The translations under genes and the position numbers were made by a program. Source: Prochlorococcus sp. MIT 0701 (GTDB taxonomy: Bacteria; Cyanobacteriota; Cyanobacteriia; PCC-6307; Cyanobiaceae). From it: 64,000 nt of DNA. Under the pieces are notes generated by a model. That model was not told where the DNA came from, did not search any database, and worked only from the letters and a program-made list of their open reading frames with translations. The stretch is from positions 1-64,000 of the forward strand of contig NZ_JNBA01000020.1 in the NCBI RefSeq assembly GCF_000760295.1, read 5' to 3'. This document shows positions 19,494 through 28,003 of this stretch, piece by piece; the stretch's first letter is position 1, and every line of letters begins with the position of its first letter.

Positions 19494-22383
19494 TGAAAAC
19501 TATCAAAAGTTGATCACTTCATTAGAATTAGATCTTGAGTTAGAAGAAGTTGAGGCTGGAGCTCTAATCTATTCGACTAATCATTCTCCAGGAAAGATTG
19601 TTTTTATAGAGAAAGGACAGATAAGGTTGATAGATGAAAAGCGAGCTTTTGGTTCACTCACTTTATTGAAATCAGAGGCTCCTTTTGTTCTTGGCCTATC
19701 GCAACTAAAATCTCTGCCCATAGCAGAAGAGGCAAGAGCAGCCTCACTCTGTAGCTATCGAGTTATAAGTCTTGAAGACTTGCCTGAAAAAACTTTTACA
19801 ATTTTGAATGCTCTGTATCGCAATTCAATAGATCCATTTGAATTGCCAACTGTAAAATCTCTTCTTCAGGATTCTCATGAATATTTCAATCCTGACCATG
19901 AGAATTCTAATCTTCTGATGAATGATTTGAATATTCTTAAATCAGTTGAAAACCTTGTCAATCCAGGAATTCTTTTCTACATGGATCATGAAAGTGATGG
20001 TTTTCAATACGGACAATTCTTGACTCCGGAAATATGCCGCACCTACTTTAGTTCTCAGTCATTGCCACGAATAGCTATAGTACACAATCAAGAGCTATTG
20101 CACAAAAATAGTCAAGCATCCAAGCCAGTAGAGGGAGTTGTTGAACAAGAGCCAAATCAGCCTGAAGCTCCAATCAATAATTCATTGCCTATGACGCTGG
20201 AACTAGATAATGATGCTCGTAAGCAGGAAGTTTTTAATTTTAATCTTATTAGAGCTAATAATCGTAGAGATTCATTCGTCGCTTGTCTAAGTATGTTGGT
20301 AGAGCATTTTGAGCTCCCTACCCGTCGCGATACCATTAACAGAGCAGCAAATATCTTGGATGAAGATGATATTCGCTGGGGAAGAAAACTTCTCTCAATC
20401 TTAGATAACTTTGGACTTGCAGTTCGCAACATTCGCATTCAACCTGATCGCCCTCTGCGCTTACCCGTGCCATGCATTTGGATCGACAGTCAGGGTTTAT
20501 GTTCAATCATAGTAAACACGACTAGGCGTGAAATAGTTATACTGAACCCTCTTAAGGGAGTAGAGAAACTTCGTGCATCAGAAGCAACCGAGAGATTAGC
20601 AGATAACCCAGAAGTTATATCAGTTGCTCTAGGCCTACATACTCCGAAGAGGAGATTTAATGCTTTTTGGTTGCTTCCGTATATGAAGCGTTACCGCATG
20701 CAATTAATAGAAGTATTTGCTGCAAGCTTCTTAAATCAATTGTTTGCACTCGCTACGCCTTTACTTTTTCAACAAATTATAGATCGAGTTATTAGTAAAG
20801 GTGCCTTCGATGCCTTAACGCCACTTGTCGTTTTGATGATGATTTTTGTAATACTTGAAACGATTTTTTCAAGCCTGAGAACTTTTCAATTTGTTGAAGT
20901 TTCTAATCGTATTGATATTGGTGTAGGTTCAGCAATTGTTTCAAGGCTTTTACGAATCAATGCTCGTTTCTTCGATCGGCGTCCAGTTGGAGAGCTTTCA
21001 AGTCGATTGGGAGAACTAGATAATATACGTCGATTCCTTACTGGTACAGCCTTAACAGCAGTACTTGATGCAATTTTTTCTGTTCTCTATTTTGCGGTCA
21101 TGTTCTTTTACAGCCCGCTCTTGACACTAACAGTATTACTGACAATACCTTTCTTATTTATTGTTACTGTAGGCATCACTCCCATCACTCAAAGGCTCAT
21201 TAGGCGACGAGCTGAGGCCGCCTCCCGTACACATTCTCTTTTAGTTGAGATCTTAAGTGGAATTCAAACTGTAAAATTACAAAATGCAGAGTTGACAGCC
21301 CGTCGCCAATGGGAGGACCGTCACCTTGAATCTATTAATCAAGGGTTCAAAGCTGTTTTAGCAAATACGACAAGCTCGAATGCCTTGCAACTCATAAGCA
21401 AGGTTAGCAACATTATTATTATCGGCCTTGGAGCTTGGCTTGTGCTTCGCAATGAACTTACTCTTGGTCAACTCATTGCCTTCCGTATTATTAGTGGTTA
21501 TGTAACCCAACCAATGTTGCGGCTAGCATCAACCTGGCAGAGTTTCCAAGAGATGTCTCTTTCATTAGAAAGAGTTGGTGATGTCGTTAATCAACCACTA
21601 GAGACAAGTGAAAATGAAGAGGGCAATATAATTATCCCTCCTATTAAGGGTCGTATAGTTGCTGACGCCGTTGGTTTTGCCTATTCAAGTTCTTCAGCTC
21701 CTGTCTTGTCTTCTGTAAGCCTCGAGATAGAAGCTGGCACCTTTGTAGGACTTGTTGGTCAAAGTGGCTGTGGTAAAAGCTCATTTTTGAAGATGGTACC
21801 TAGGCTATATATACCAACTCAAGGTAGGATACTTATTGATGGCTTTGATATTGCCAAAGTTGATCTTTATAGCCTACGTAAACAGCTTGGATTTGTTCCA
21901 CAAGATTGCATGCTTTTTGAAGGTACTGTTTTTTCAAATATTGCATTAGGTGATCCTCAAGCAGAAAGTGAACGGGTTTTGTCAATGTCAAAGATCGCTT
22001 GTGCCCATGAATTCATCATGACACTTCCTTATGGTTACAATACACCAATTGGCGAAAAAGGTGCGGGCCTGTCTGGTGGTCAACGACAACGAATCTCTTT
22101 GGCACGAATGTTACTTGAGGATCCTAATATGGTTATTTTAGATGAGGCTACTTCAGCCCTTGATGTAGACACTGAGAGGCAAGTTGTGACCAACCTACGT
22201 GCACACTTTAAGAATAGTACGATGCTAATGATTACTCATCGCCTTTCGACCCTTGTCGATGCTGATCAAATCATTGTTATGCATGATGGCAGGATAGATT
22301 CCATCGGTAACCATAAAGAATTAATGAAAAATAAGGGTCGTTATTACGCCCTTTACCAGTCTCAATTTGGAGAGCCAGAGTGA
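19480..22383 (+). CDS. Type I secretion ABC transporter with cNMP-like and inactive C39-like domains
   Basis: The start is taken as TTG 19480, nine bases after a perfect AAGGAGG (19464-19470), giving 967 residues; an in-frame TTG at 19459 lies before that site. Domains: a cyclic-nucleotide-binding-like beta roll (about 1-110); a spacer; a C39-peptidase-like domain (about 250-375); a six-helix exporter membrane domain (about 400-700); and an ATPase domain with Walker A GQSGCGKSS near 759, signature LSGGQRQR near 864 and Walker B MVILDEATS. The C39-like region has DSF where active peptidases have DCG/DCA, and neither the catalytic His nor the DP aspartate is recognisable (LCSIIV, ILNPLKG). It should therefore bind cargo as in HlyB rather than cleave leaders. 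It works with the HlyD protein that follows with a 4-base overlap. Confidence 0.93.
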   Translation: MQLTNENYQKLITSLELDLELEEVEAGALIYSTNHSPGKIVFIEKGQIRLIDEKRAFGSLTLLKSEAPFVLGLSQLKSLPIAEEARAASLCSYRVISLEDLPEKTFTILNALYRNSIDPFELPTVKSLLQDSHEYFNPDHENSNLLMNDLNILKSVENLVNPGILFYMDHESDGFQYGQFLTPEICRTYFSSQSLPRIAIVHNQELLHKNSQASKPVEGVVEQEPNQPEAPINNSLPMTLELDNDARKQEVFNFNLIRANNRRDSFVACLSMLVEHFELPTRRDTINRAANILDEDDIRWGRKLLSILDNFGLAVRNIRIQPDRPLRLPVPCIWIDSQGLCSIIVNTTRREIVILNPLKGVEKLRASEATERLADNPEVISVALGLHTPKRRFNAFWLLPYMKRYRMQLIEVFAASFLNQLFALATPLLFQQIIDRVISKGAFDALTPLVVLMMIFVILETIFSSLRTFQFVEVSNRIDIGVGSAIVSRLLRINARFFDRRPVGELSSRLGELDNIRRFLTGTALTAVLDAIFSVLYFAVMFFYSPLLTLTVLLTIPFLFIVTVGITPITQRLIRRRAEAASRTHSLLVEILSGIQTVKLQNAELTARRQWEDRHLESINQGFKAVLANTTSSNALQLISKVSNIIIIGLGAWLVLRNELTLGQLIAFRIISGYVTQPMLRLASTWQSFQEMSLSLERVGDVVNQPLETSENEEGNIIIPPIKGRIVADAVGFAYSSSSAPVLSSVSLEIEAGTFVGLVGQSGCGKSSFLKMVPRLYIPTQGRILIDGFDIAKVDLYSLRKQLGFVPQDCMLFEGTVFSNIALGDPQAESERVLSMSKIACAHEFIMTLPYGYNTPIGEKGAGLSGGQRQRISLARMLLEDPNMVILDEATSALDVDTERQVVTNLRAHFKNSTMLMITHRLSTLVDADQIIVMHDGRIDSIGNHKELMKNKGRYYALYQSQFGEPE

Positions 22384-23495
22384 GTCTAAAAAAAATAGTA
22401 GGTGTTTTACGACCCCCTAAATCCAAACCCAAAAACAATATCCCACAGGCAGACTTAGGCCTATTACCTCCAACACCTCTTTGGTCCAGGGTAATGATTT
22501 GGACCATTGGTGCAGGCTCTGTCTCTCTAATCATTTGGTCTGTCTTCACGAAAGTAGAAGAAACTGTGATGCTTCAAGGCGAAATCGCTACTGCAAAGCC
22601 TGCTGTACCAGTAAAGGCTTTAGATCCAGGAGTAATAGAATCCATTCTAATAGAGCCCCATCAACCAATAACAACAGAGCAACCACTTATTATTTATGGT
22701 GATGATGAAACAAAACTCCGCCTGAAAAGTCTCAAAAAACGTCTAGAGCTCATTAAAATTCAAAATGTGAGTGAGGTCAATATGTATGATTTTCGTATAG
22801 AACAAAGTAAGCAGCAATTAGCCCTAGACAGGGACATGCTTAGGCGTCTTACCTTTCTATTAAAAGAAGGCGCTATCCAAGAGACCCAAGTCATTGAAAA
22901 GAAAACACAGATCAGCAAAGCAGAGCTCTCTATAGAAAGTATACGAGAAGAAAAGCAACGTTCAATTCATCAAACAGAGCAAACATCAGAAGAACTTAAA
23001 GGGAGTATTCAAGAACTTGAAGCCAAGTCAAATAGATTCACGATCACTTCACCCGTCAATGGTTTTATCCAAGACGTCAAATACCAGAGCCCAGGCACAA
23101 GAATTCAACAGGGCGATGTTGTAGCCACAATCATTCCCGACCGAGAGTTAATTGCCAAAGTAAAGATTCCCTCAAAATTAAGTGCTCCTATTGAAGTCAA
23201 AAGCCTTGCAAATCTAGATGTCGATGCATTCCCTGCTTCAGAGTTTGGATCTATAGAAGCTGAGGTCATATCACTGTCGCCAATGACAAGTGCACCATCA
23301 GGAGATTCGCCTCAGAAGCTTTATAGCGCTGACCTGAAACTTCTAAAACCGAGCGCACCTGATTTATTTAGCTTAGACCAACTCAGGCCAGGAATGGCAA
23401 TTACAGCAAGAATAAGGCTACGCGAAAAGCCTGCAATCTCGACAGTCTTTGAGTTCCTTTCAAACCTATTTGATCCACTAACAGAACAGAGGTGA
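22380..23495 (+). CDS. HlyD-family membrane fusion protein
   Basis: A 371-residue adaptor starting at GTG 22380, overlapping the transporter stop by four bases. Residues 1-35 are cytoplasmic with a Pro/Lys-rich segment. A single membrane helix (VMIWTIGAGSVSLIIWSVF) lies near 36-56. Next come a lipoyl/barrel half (VPVKALDPGVIESILIEP), an alpha-helical coiled-coil hairpin (about 105-215) and the second lipoyl half (ITSPVNGFIQDVKYQSPGTRI), then a beta domain to the end. It should bridge the inner-membrane ABC exporter to an outer-membrane TolC-type channel. No TolC gene is in the window, so that partner must be encoded elsewhere. Confidence 0.93.
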   Translation: MSLKKIVGVLRPPKSKPKNNIPQADLGLLPPTPLWSRVMIWTIGAGSVSLIIWSVFTKVEETVMLQGEIATAKPAVPVKALDPGVIESILIEPHQPITTEQPLIIYGDDETKLRLKSLKKRLELIKIQNVSEVNMYDFRIEQSKQQLALDRDMLRRLTFLLKEGAIQETQVIEKKTQISKAELSIESIREEKQRSIHQTEQTSEELKGSIQELEAKSNRFTITSPVNGFIQDVKYQSPGTRIQQGDVVATIIPDRELIAKVKIPSKLSAPIEVKSLANLDVDAFPASEFGSIEAEVISLSPMTSAPSGDSPQKLYSADLKLLKPSAPDLFSLDQLRPGMAITARIRLREKPAISTVFEFLSNLFDPLTEQR

Positions 23496-23887
23496 AAACA
23501 TCTTTTAATAACTAATAAGTTTACTGCCAACTCCTGCTATCAATCAGAAATGACACCGCCAATACAACCTCTCAATGCCATGGCATTTTGATTCGAACAA
23601 AGCCTTAACAGAAGGAGTACCTCAACCTTAAAGCAAACAAATAATCCAACGTGCAACTATCCATTTACAGCCCTATTTAACAGCCTCTCCACTCTCAATA
23701 CTGCTAGACAGAGTCAACTCAGTAGTAGCGAAACTAGCAAGCTAATCTTCATGTTATTTGCGAAGGCCTAGAAGCAATCTCTACGCAGTCTTCTTATCAA
23801 TAAACTCCTTAATCTCCTCAGCAGGATACTCTCCTAAGAAACATCCTCACTGTCATCATTGGCGAACGGATGAATGCTGTTCAACAT
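23496..23887. other. Intergenic region downstream of the secretion operon
   Basis: About 390 bases between the hlyD-like stop and the moeB remnant. Stops are frequent in all frames. On the minus strand near 23782-23841 a short frame encodes FLGEYPAEEIKEFIDKK, with no start. No convincing terminator was seen. It probably contains decayed sequence of the missing moeB C-terminal domain. Confidence 0.6.
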
Positions 23888-23971
23888 CGTACCGATTCCC
23901 GTGATGAGTTTGATCATCTCCATGGACTGAATTCAACCAATCAATCCCGGAAGAATCCCCATCACACCGCC
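23888..23971 (-). pseudogene. Untranslated remnant of the moeB 3' region
   Basis: Directly beyond the moeB stop (TAA 23972-23974) the same frame continues as GGVMGILPGLIG, then TGA at 23933-23935, then IQSMEMIKLITGIGT. This matches the conserved E-GGV-GvLPG-iG-iQa-EaiKlitgiG block of the MoeB/ThiF family exactly where it should follow PSC. Two nonsense codons therefore separate the coding part from a recognisable remnant, after which similarity is lost. Confidence 0.88.
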
Positions 23972-24565
23972 TTAGACGCAAGAAGGAACCAAACCAGCGG
24001 GTGGCGGCTCGGCCACCAGATCGCGATAGTTGGGACTCTCAGCATCAAGGTTAAACACCGTCGCCTGACCTTCAAAGCGATGAATCGATCCATAAATACT
24101 GGGCTTACCTAAAAGCACACAAGCGTCATTCACCAGGTAACGGCTAGGGAAATTATCAGTGCAGTCACAAACAATGTCGTACGGCTGAATGATCTCAAAA
24201 GCGTTATCTCGCCTCAGCGCTTTCTCGTAAACATCCACTTGACAATGGGGATTGATTTCAAGGATGCGAGCCCGAGCAGAGTCTGTTTTTGCTTGACCTA
24301 CCCAACTCGTGCCATGGATCACCTGCCGCTGCAAATTAGAAAGCTCAACAACATCGAAATCGACAATCCCGATATGGCCTACACCAGCAGCAGCCAAATA
24401 AAGCAGCAACGGCGAACCGAGCCCGCCACTACCCACGCACAACACAGAAGCCGCCTTGAGTCGTTTCTGACCAATCATCCCAACCTCTGGCAGGGTGAGA
24501 TGACGAGAAAAACGCTCTAACTCAACGGGGCTCAGGTCAACATCAACGGTTTCGTGAAGACCCAT
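23972..24565 (-). CDS. moeB: MoeB/ThiF-like E1 adenylyltransferase, truncated by a nonsense codon
   Basis: A 197-residue product from ATG 24565, chosen because family members start shortly before LSPVELERFSRHLTLPEVG. It adenylates the C-terminal glycine of a ubiquitin-like sulfur carrier (MoaD or ThiS type) using ATP. The nucleotide-binding loop VGSGGLGSP is at residues 44-52, with IVDFDVVELSNLQRQ and CDCTDNFPSRYLVND following. The frame stops after PAGLVPSCV, where the family normally continues with EGGV. The full cyanobacterial protein has a further helical segment and usually a rhodanese domain, about half its length. The missing part contains dimer and adenylation-domain elements, so activity is doubtful. 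Either a pseudogene or a sequencing error at one base, though a second downstream stop argues for real decay. Confidence 0.85.
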   Translation of the reverse strand: MGLHETVDVDLSPVELERFSRHLTLPEVGMIGQKRLKAASVLCVGSGGLGSPLLLYLAAAGVGHIGIVDFDVVELSNLQRQVIHGTSWVGQAKTDSARARILEINPHCQVDVYEKALRRDNAFEIIQPYDIVCDCTDNFPSRYLVNDACVLLGKPSIYGSIHRFEGQATVFNLDAESPNYRDLVAEPPPAGLVPSCV

Positions 24566-24593
24566 AGGGGAAAGAGTGCCGCAAGCTATGCCC

Positions 24594-25097
24594 TTACCAC
24601 TGTCCCAAATGCGCAACCTCATGCTGCTGGCCAGGTTGAACTCCTGTCAGCCACCAAGCGCGCACTTTGCCTGAACCAGCCACGATCACCAGTAACGACG
24701 GCACAGTGGCCCAGCGATGATCCATCACGGACGGCACAGCCTCACCGCCAGGATGAGAATGGGCACTGCCCAACACCTGCCAATTGCGCTCTCTGGCAAA
24801 GCGTTGAGCCTGCAACTGTTCACGAGGATCCAAAGCAAACCGACACTTGCGTGATGGCAGCAGCTCAACCCCAAGATTCGGATCATTCGAGCCTTCAGGG
24901 AGGCTTGACATTCCCGGCCCCCATACATTGCAGCAAGGCCAAATCAGCCGAACATTCCAGATACTGCCGCCTTGATAACTATTAGAATCATCTTGATCAC
25001 CCAATAAAAGAGCACATCCCTCAAATGGCGCCACAGCCAATAAGCTGCGACGAAGAACCATCAGGCAATTACGATCAAACTCCAGCAGCCCTGGCAT
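24594..25097 (-). CDS. JAMM/MPN+ metalloprotease-like protein
   Basis: A 167-residue protein of the Mov34/MPN/PAD-1 family. The zinc motif reads H113-S-H115-P, then S123 and D126 (SAHSHPGGEAVPSVMD), with the upstream glutamate probably E26 (PFEGCALLLGD). Prokaryotic relatives remove residues from ubiquitin-like sulfur carriers, for example Mec in mycobacterial cysteine synthesis. It ends 28 bases before the moeB start on the same strand, so the two form an operon-like pair, a familiar association of E1-like and JAMM proteins. A role in sulfur-carrier processing is inferred from family and context. All expected metal ligands appear present even though moeB is broken. Confidence 0.87.
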   Translation of the reverse strand: MPGLLEFDRNCLMVLRRSLLAVAPFEGCALLLGDQDDSNSYQGGSIWNVRLIWPCCNVWGPGMSSLPEGSNDPNLGVELLPSRKCRFALDPREQLQAQRFARERNWQVLGSAHSHPGGEAVPSVMDHRWATVPSLLVIVAGSGKVRAWWLTGVQPGQQHEVAHLGQW

Positions 25098-25150
25098 AAC
25101 AAAGATCCTTTCGATACGCTCGGCAAAGATTTGCCATCGGTTTCGTGTTC

Positions 25151-25540
25151 ATGAGCGACATCAACACCGTGACAAACGAACAATCCACCACAGAAAAGAC
25201 CACCACAAACAGCGTTGATAACGCAGATGAGGAGATCAAATTCTCAGAGCGTTACAGCGAAGCCGTTGGCAAGGTCAACGAAACCCTAAACAAGCTCGAT
25301 TGGAGCCAGATGGGGCGCATCGGCAAGGTTTTAGGGATCTTTGCCGCTGTGATTGTTGCCCAGATCCTGATCAAGGGAGTGATGGACACAATCAATTTGC
25401 TACCAATCGTGCCTGGACTGCTCGAACTGCTTGGTGTGGTGATGGTGGGTCAATGGAGCTGGCAAAACCTCACCACCAGTGAGAAGCGCTCTGCCCTGTC
25501 TGAGAGGGTTCAGAACCTGCGCAAGGAATACTTAGGCTGA
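25151..25540 (+). CDS. CAAD/CURT1-type thylakoid membrane protein
   Basis: 129 residues from ATG 25151; a GTG two codons upstream is possible. The first 45 residues are polar and Thr/Glu-rich. The rest is the CAAD domain: an amphipathic helix (FSERYSEAVGKVNETLNKLDW), two membrane helices (about 56-78 and 83-103) and a C-terminal amphipathic helix (SALSERVQNLRKEYLG). Stand-alone CAAD proteins are the cyanobacterial relatives of plant CURT1, which bends thylakoid membranes; the same domain is appended to some aminoacyl-tRNA synthetases. No synthetase is attached here. Monocistronic by position. Confidence 0.87.
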   Translation: MSDINTVTNEQSTTEKTTTNSVDNADEEIKFSERYSEAVGKVNETLNKLDWSQMGRIGKVLGIFAAVIVAQILIKGVMDTINLLPIVPGLLELLGVVMVGQWSWQNLTTSEKRSALSERVQNLRKEYLG

Positions 25541-25562
25541 ACACTGCAAATCCAAAGACAAT

Positions 25563-26456
25563 TCAAGTCAGCAACCAACTTGCCAAACGATTCAGAATGG
25601 CTTGGCTCTGACTTCGATATGAGCCTCCAAAGAGATTGGCGTGATTGATGAGGTGATAAAGGTTATAAACCTCGACCCTTTTGCTCGCATCAGCTGGGAG
25701 TGGCCATACCTTCTCATATCCGATATAGAAATCCTGCGAAAAACCACCGAATAATTGAGTCATCGCCAAATCAACTTCTCTATCGGCCCACCAGGTAGCA
25801 GGATCCAGCAAGACTCCCCGCCCATCTGAGAGAACATTGGCATTGCCACTCCAAAGGTCCCCATGCACGAGACTTGGACTGGGTTGATGGCGATCCAACC
25901 AAGGGATTAACGCCGAGAGGATTGGCTCAATATCGACCAGATCCAAGCCCCATCGAGCCGCCTCTGTGAGCTGAGGACGCAAGCGCAGCGTCACGAATGC
26001 ATCGCCCCACTCCTCCCTCCAACCCCCTGGCTGAGAGCCAGCACCAATAAAACCATCCACGGGCCAACCAAAGCGTCCAGGGTTTTCGGCGGCAGATGCC
26101 CGATGCAAAAGGGCCAGTCCACGGCCCAGGGATGCCTGATTACCCGCCCAAAAATCCAACCAAGGCAGCAGCAACACGGCTTCACCACAGACCTGATCAA
26201 AAGCCAAAGGCTCCGGCACCTCCAACACTTCCGGATCAGCCCATGCCTTAAGAGCCTTTAGCCCCTCAACTTCGACCTTGAGCATTGGCAAAGCATCTGC
26301 CCCACCTGTTTTGGCAAACAGTTGCCGACCACCCTTCAACTGCAAACACCAGGCCTGATGAATGCATCCGCCAGCGACGCACTCAACATCCTTAATCACT
26401 TCACCACTCAAGGGTCCCTCGGCTGCTACCAGGCCCTGTCTCAGACGCTCGTTCAT
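25563..26456 (-). CDS. Fructosamine kinase family protein
   Basis: 297 residues from ATG 26456; a GTG two codons earlier is possible. The protein-kinase-like fold shows an ATP-loop region (GGCIHQAWCL), the lysine in QLFAKTG, the catalytic loop LVHGDLWSGNANVL near 196-209 and the metal-binding LLDPATWWADREVDLAM. Members phosphorylate fructosamines or ribulosamines on glycated proteins, triggering deglycation; bacterial substrates are mostly unproven. Length is normal. The gene faces the next one head to head with only about 35 bases between starts. Confidence 0.88.
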   Translation of the reverse strand: MNERLRQGLVAAEGPLSGEVIKDVECVAGGCIHQAWCLQLKGGRQLFAKTGGADALPMLKVEVEGLKALKAWADPEVLEVPEPLAFDQVCGEAVLLLPWLDFWAGNQASLGRGLALLHRASAAENPGRFGWPVDGFIGAGSQPGGWREEWGDAFVTLRLRPQLTEAARWGLDLVDIEPILSALIPWLDRHQPSPSLVHGDLWSGNANVLSDGRGVLLDPATWWADREVDLAMTQLFGGFSQDFYIGYEKVWPLPADASKRVEVYNLYHLINHANLFGGSYRSQSQAILNRLASWLLT

Positions 26457-26491
26457 ACCCACACCTCTCTAGACCTTGCCAGCATGAACGG

Positions 26492-28003
26492 ATGGCTGAG
26501 GACTCAATCATCGTGATCGGGGGCGGCATTGCCGGCCTAACGGCAACAGCCCTCTTAGCCAAGCAAGGATTACCCGTCACCCTGGTGGAAGCCCACCATC
26601 AACCTGGAGGTTGTGCCGGCACCTTCAAGCGAGGTCCCTATATTTTCGATGTAGGTGCCACTCAGGTTGCCGGCCTAGAACCCAGTGGCAGCCATGAACG
26701 CATCTATAGGCATCTCAACCTGCCCATGCCACAAGCGGAGCTACTCAATCCCGCTTGTGCAGTTGATCTCGCCGACGGATCCCAACCCATTCAGCTCTGG
26801 CATGATCCAAAGCGCTGGGAACAAGAATGGCGATATCACTTCCCTGGCAGTGAGGCCTTCTGGGCTCTGACTGCCAAGCTCCACCAAAGCAACTGGGGCT
26901 TTGCCAGCCATGATCCGGTGGTCACACCCCGCAACGCTTGGGACTTAGGCCAACTGCTTCAGGCGCTGCGTCCAGCCACACTCCCCTCAGGGCTATTAAG
27001 CAGCCTGACAGTGGCAGATCTCTTAAAGCTATGCGGCTGTGCGCAGGATCAGCGCCTTCGCAAATTCCTAGATCTCCAGATCAAGCTCTATTCGCAAGAA
27101 CCGCTCGATCGCACAGCGGCCCTCTATGGAGCCACCGTGCTGCAAATGGCCCAAGCACCTCTTGGGCTTTGGCATCTGCAGGGATCGATGCAAAAACTCA
27201 GCGATGATCTAATGCATGCCCTGAAGCGCGATGGCGGCCAGATATTGCTGCGCCATCGTGTGGTGGGCCTAGAAGTAGCAGAGCGGGGCATGGGTTGGAC
27301 AGTCAGCATCAAAACCCCCAATGGCAAGGCTTTGGAACTGACCACAGCAGATGTGGTCTTCAGCCTGCCACCTCAATGCCTGAGCTCGCTGATGCCACCA
27401 GGAGCAGGCATGCCCAAGGCCTATCGCCAAAGGCTGGTGCAATTACCTCAACCCAGTGGGGCTTTGGTGTTCTACGGGGCCCTCGATCGCAGCGCCCTGC
27501 CTAAAAACTGTCCTGTCCATCTGCAAAGAGCCTCCAAGACACCCGGCTCCCTGTTCGTATCAATCAGCCGTGAGGGAGATGGCCGTGCTCCCGCTGGTCA
27601 AGCCACACTGATTGCAAGTGTGTTCACCGCCACAGCAGAGTGGTGTGGGCTAACTGAATCCACCTATCAAGAACGCAAGCAAATGGCCCTGTTAGCCATC
27701 CGCCAAACACTTGAAAGTTGGTTAGATCTCGCTCCTGAAGATTGGCAGCATCAAGAACTAGCCACACCAAGGAGCTTTGCAAATTGGACTGGTCGGCCCA
27801 ATGGAATTGTGGGTGGCCTTGGGCAGCACCCTTCACAATTTGGGCCCTTCGGACTAGCAAGCCGCACCCCCATGCGAGGGCTCTGGCTCTGTGGCGACTC
27901 AATTCACCCTGGTGAAGGGACTGCAGGGGTGAGCATCTCGGCACTCATGGCCTGTCGCCAGCTCATGGCTCAGCGAGGTCATCAGTTACGGGTGGCGAAT
28001 TGA
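26492..28003 (+). CDS. crtD: FAD-dependent carotenoid desaturase-like protein (CrtD/CrtI family)
   Basis: 503 residues. The N-terminal dinucleotide-binding motif IVIGGGIAGLTATALLAKQG is followed by E in VTLVEAHHQPGGCAGTF, and the C-terminal FAD motif reads GLWLCGDSIHPGEGTAGVSISALMACR. This is the layout of phytoene-desaturase-type flavoproteins. Cyanobacterial members with this opening include the C-3',4' desaturase CrtD and the carotene isomerase CrtH; the annotation as CrtD is the more likely by overall resemblance but not certain, because myxoxanthophyll-type pigments are not general in this clade. The 3' end overlaps the convergent tyrA by 41 bases. Confidence 0.72.
   Translation: MAEDSIIVIGGGIAGLTATALLAKQGLPVTLVEAHHQPGGCAGTFKRGPYIFDVGATQVAGLEPSGSHERIYRHLNLPMPQAELLNPACAVDLADGSQPIQLWHDPKRWEQEWRYHFPGSEAFWALTAKLHQSNWGFASHDPVVTPRNAWDLGQLLQALRPATLPSGLLSSLTVADLLKLCGCAQDQRLRKFLDLQIKLYSQEPLDRTAALYGATVLQMAQAPLGLWHLQGSMQKLSDDLMHALKRDGGQILLRHRVVGLEVAERGMGWTVSIKTPNGKALELTTADVVFSLPPQCLSSLMPPGAGMPKAYRQRLVQLPQPSGALVFYGALDRSALPKNCPVHLQRASKTPGSLFVSISREGDGRAPAGQATLIASVFTATAEWCGLTESTYQERKQMALLAIRQTLESWLDLAPEDWQHQELATPRSFANWTGRPNGIVGGLGQHPSQFGPFGLASRTPMRGLWLCGDSIHPGEGTAGVSISALMACRQLMAQRGHQLRVAN

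Noticed and set aside
19480-23495. Lanthipeptide (prochlorosin-type) LanT exporter
   Set aside because: The C39 domain lacks the catalytic Cys, His and Asp, and no Nif11-type leader peptides are encoded nearby.
23782-23841. Short peptide FLGEYPAEEIKEFIDKK as a small gene
   Set aside because: No start codon; a stop lies two codons upstream. Probably decayed sequence.
24554-24985. 143-codon plus-strand frame
   Set aside because: Antisense to the JAMM gene, which has intact metal ligands.
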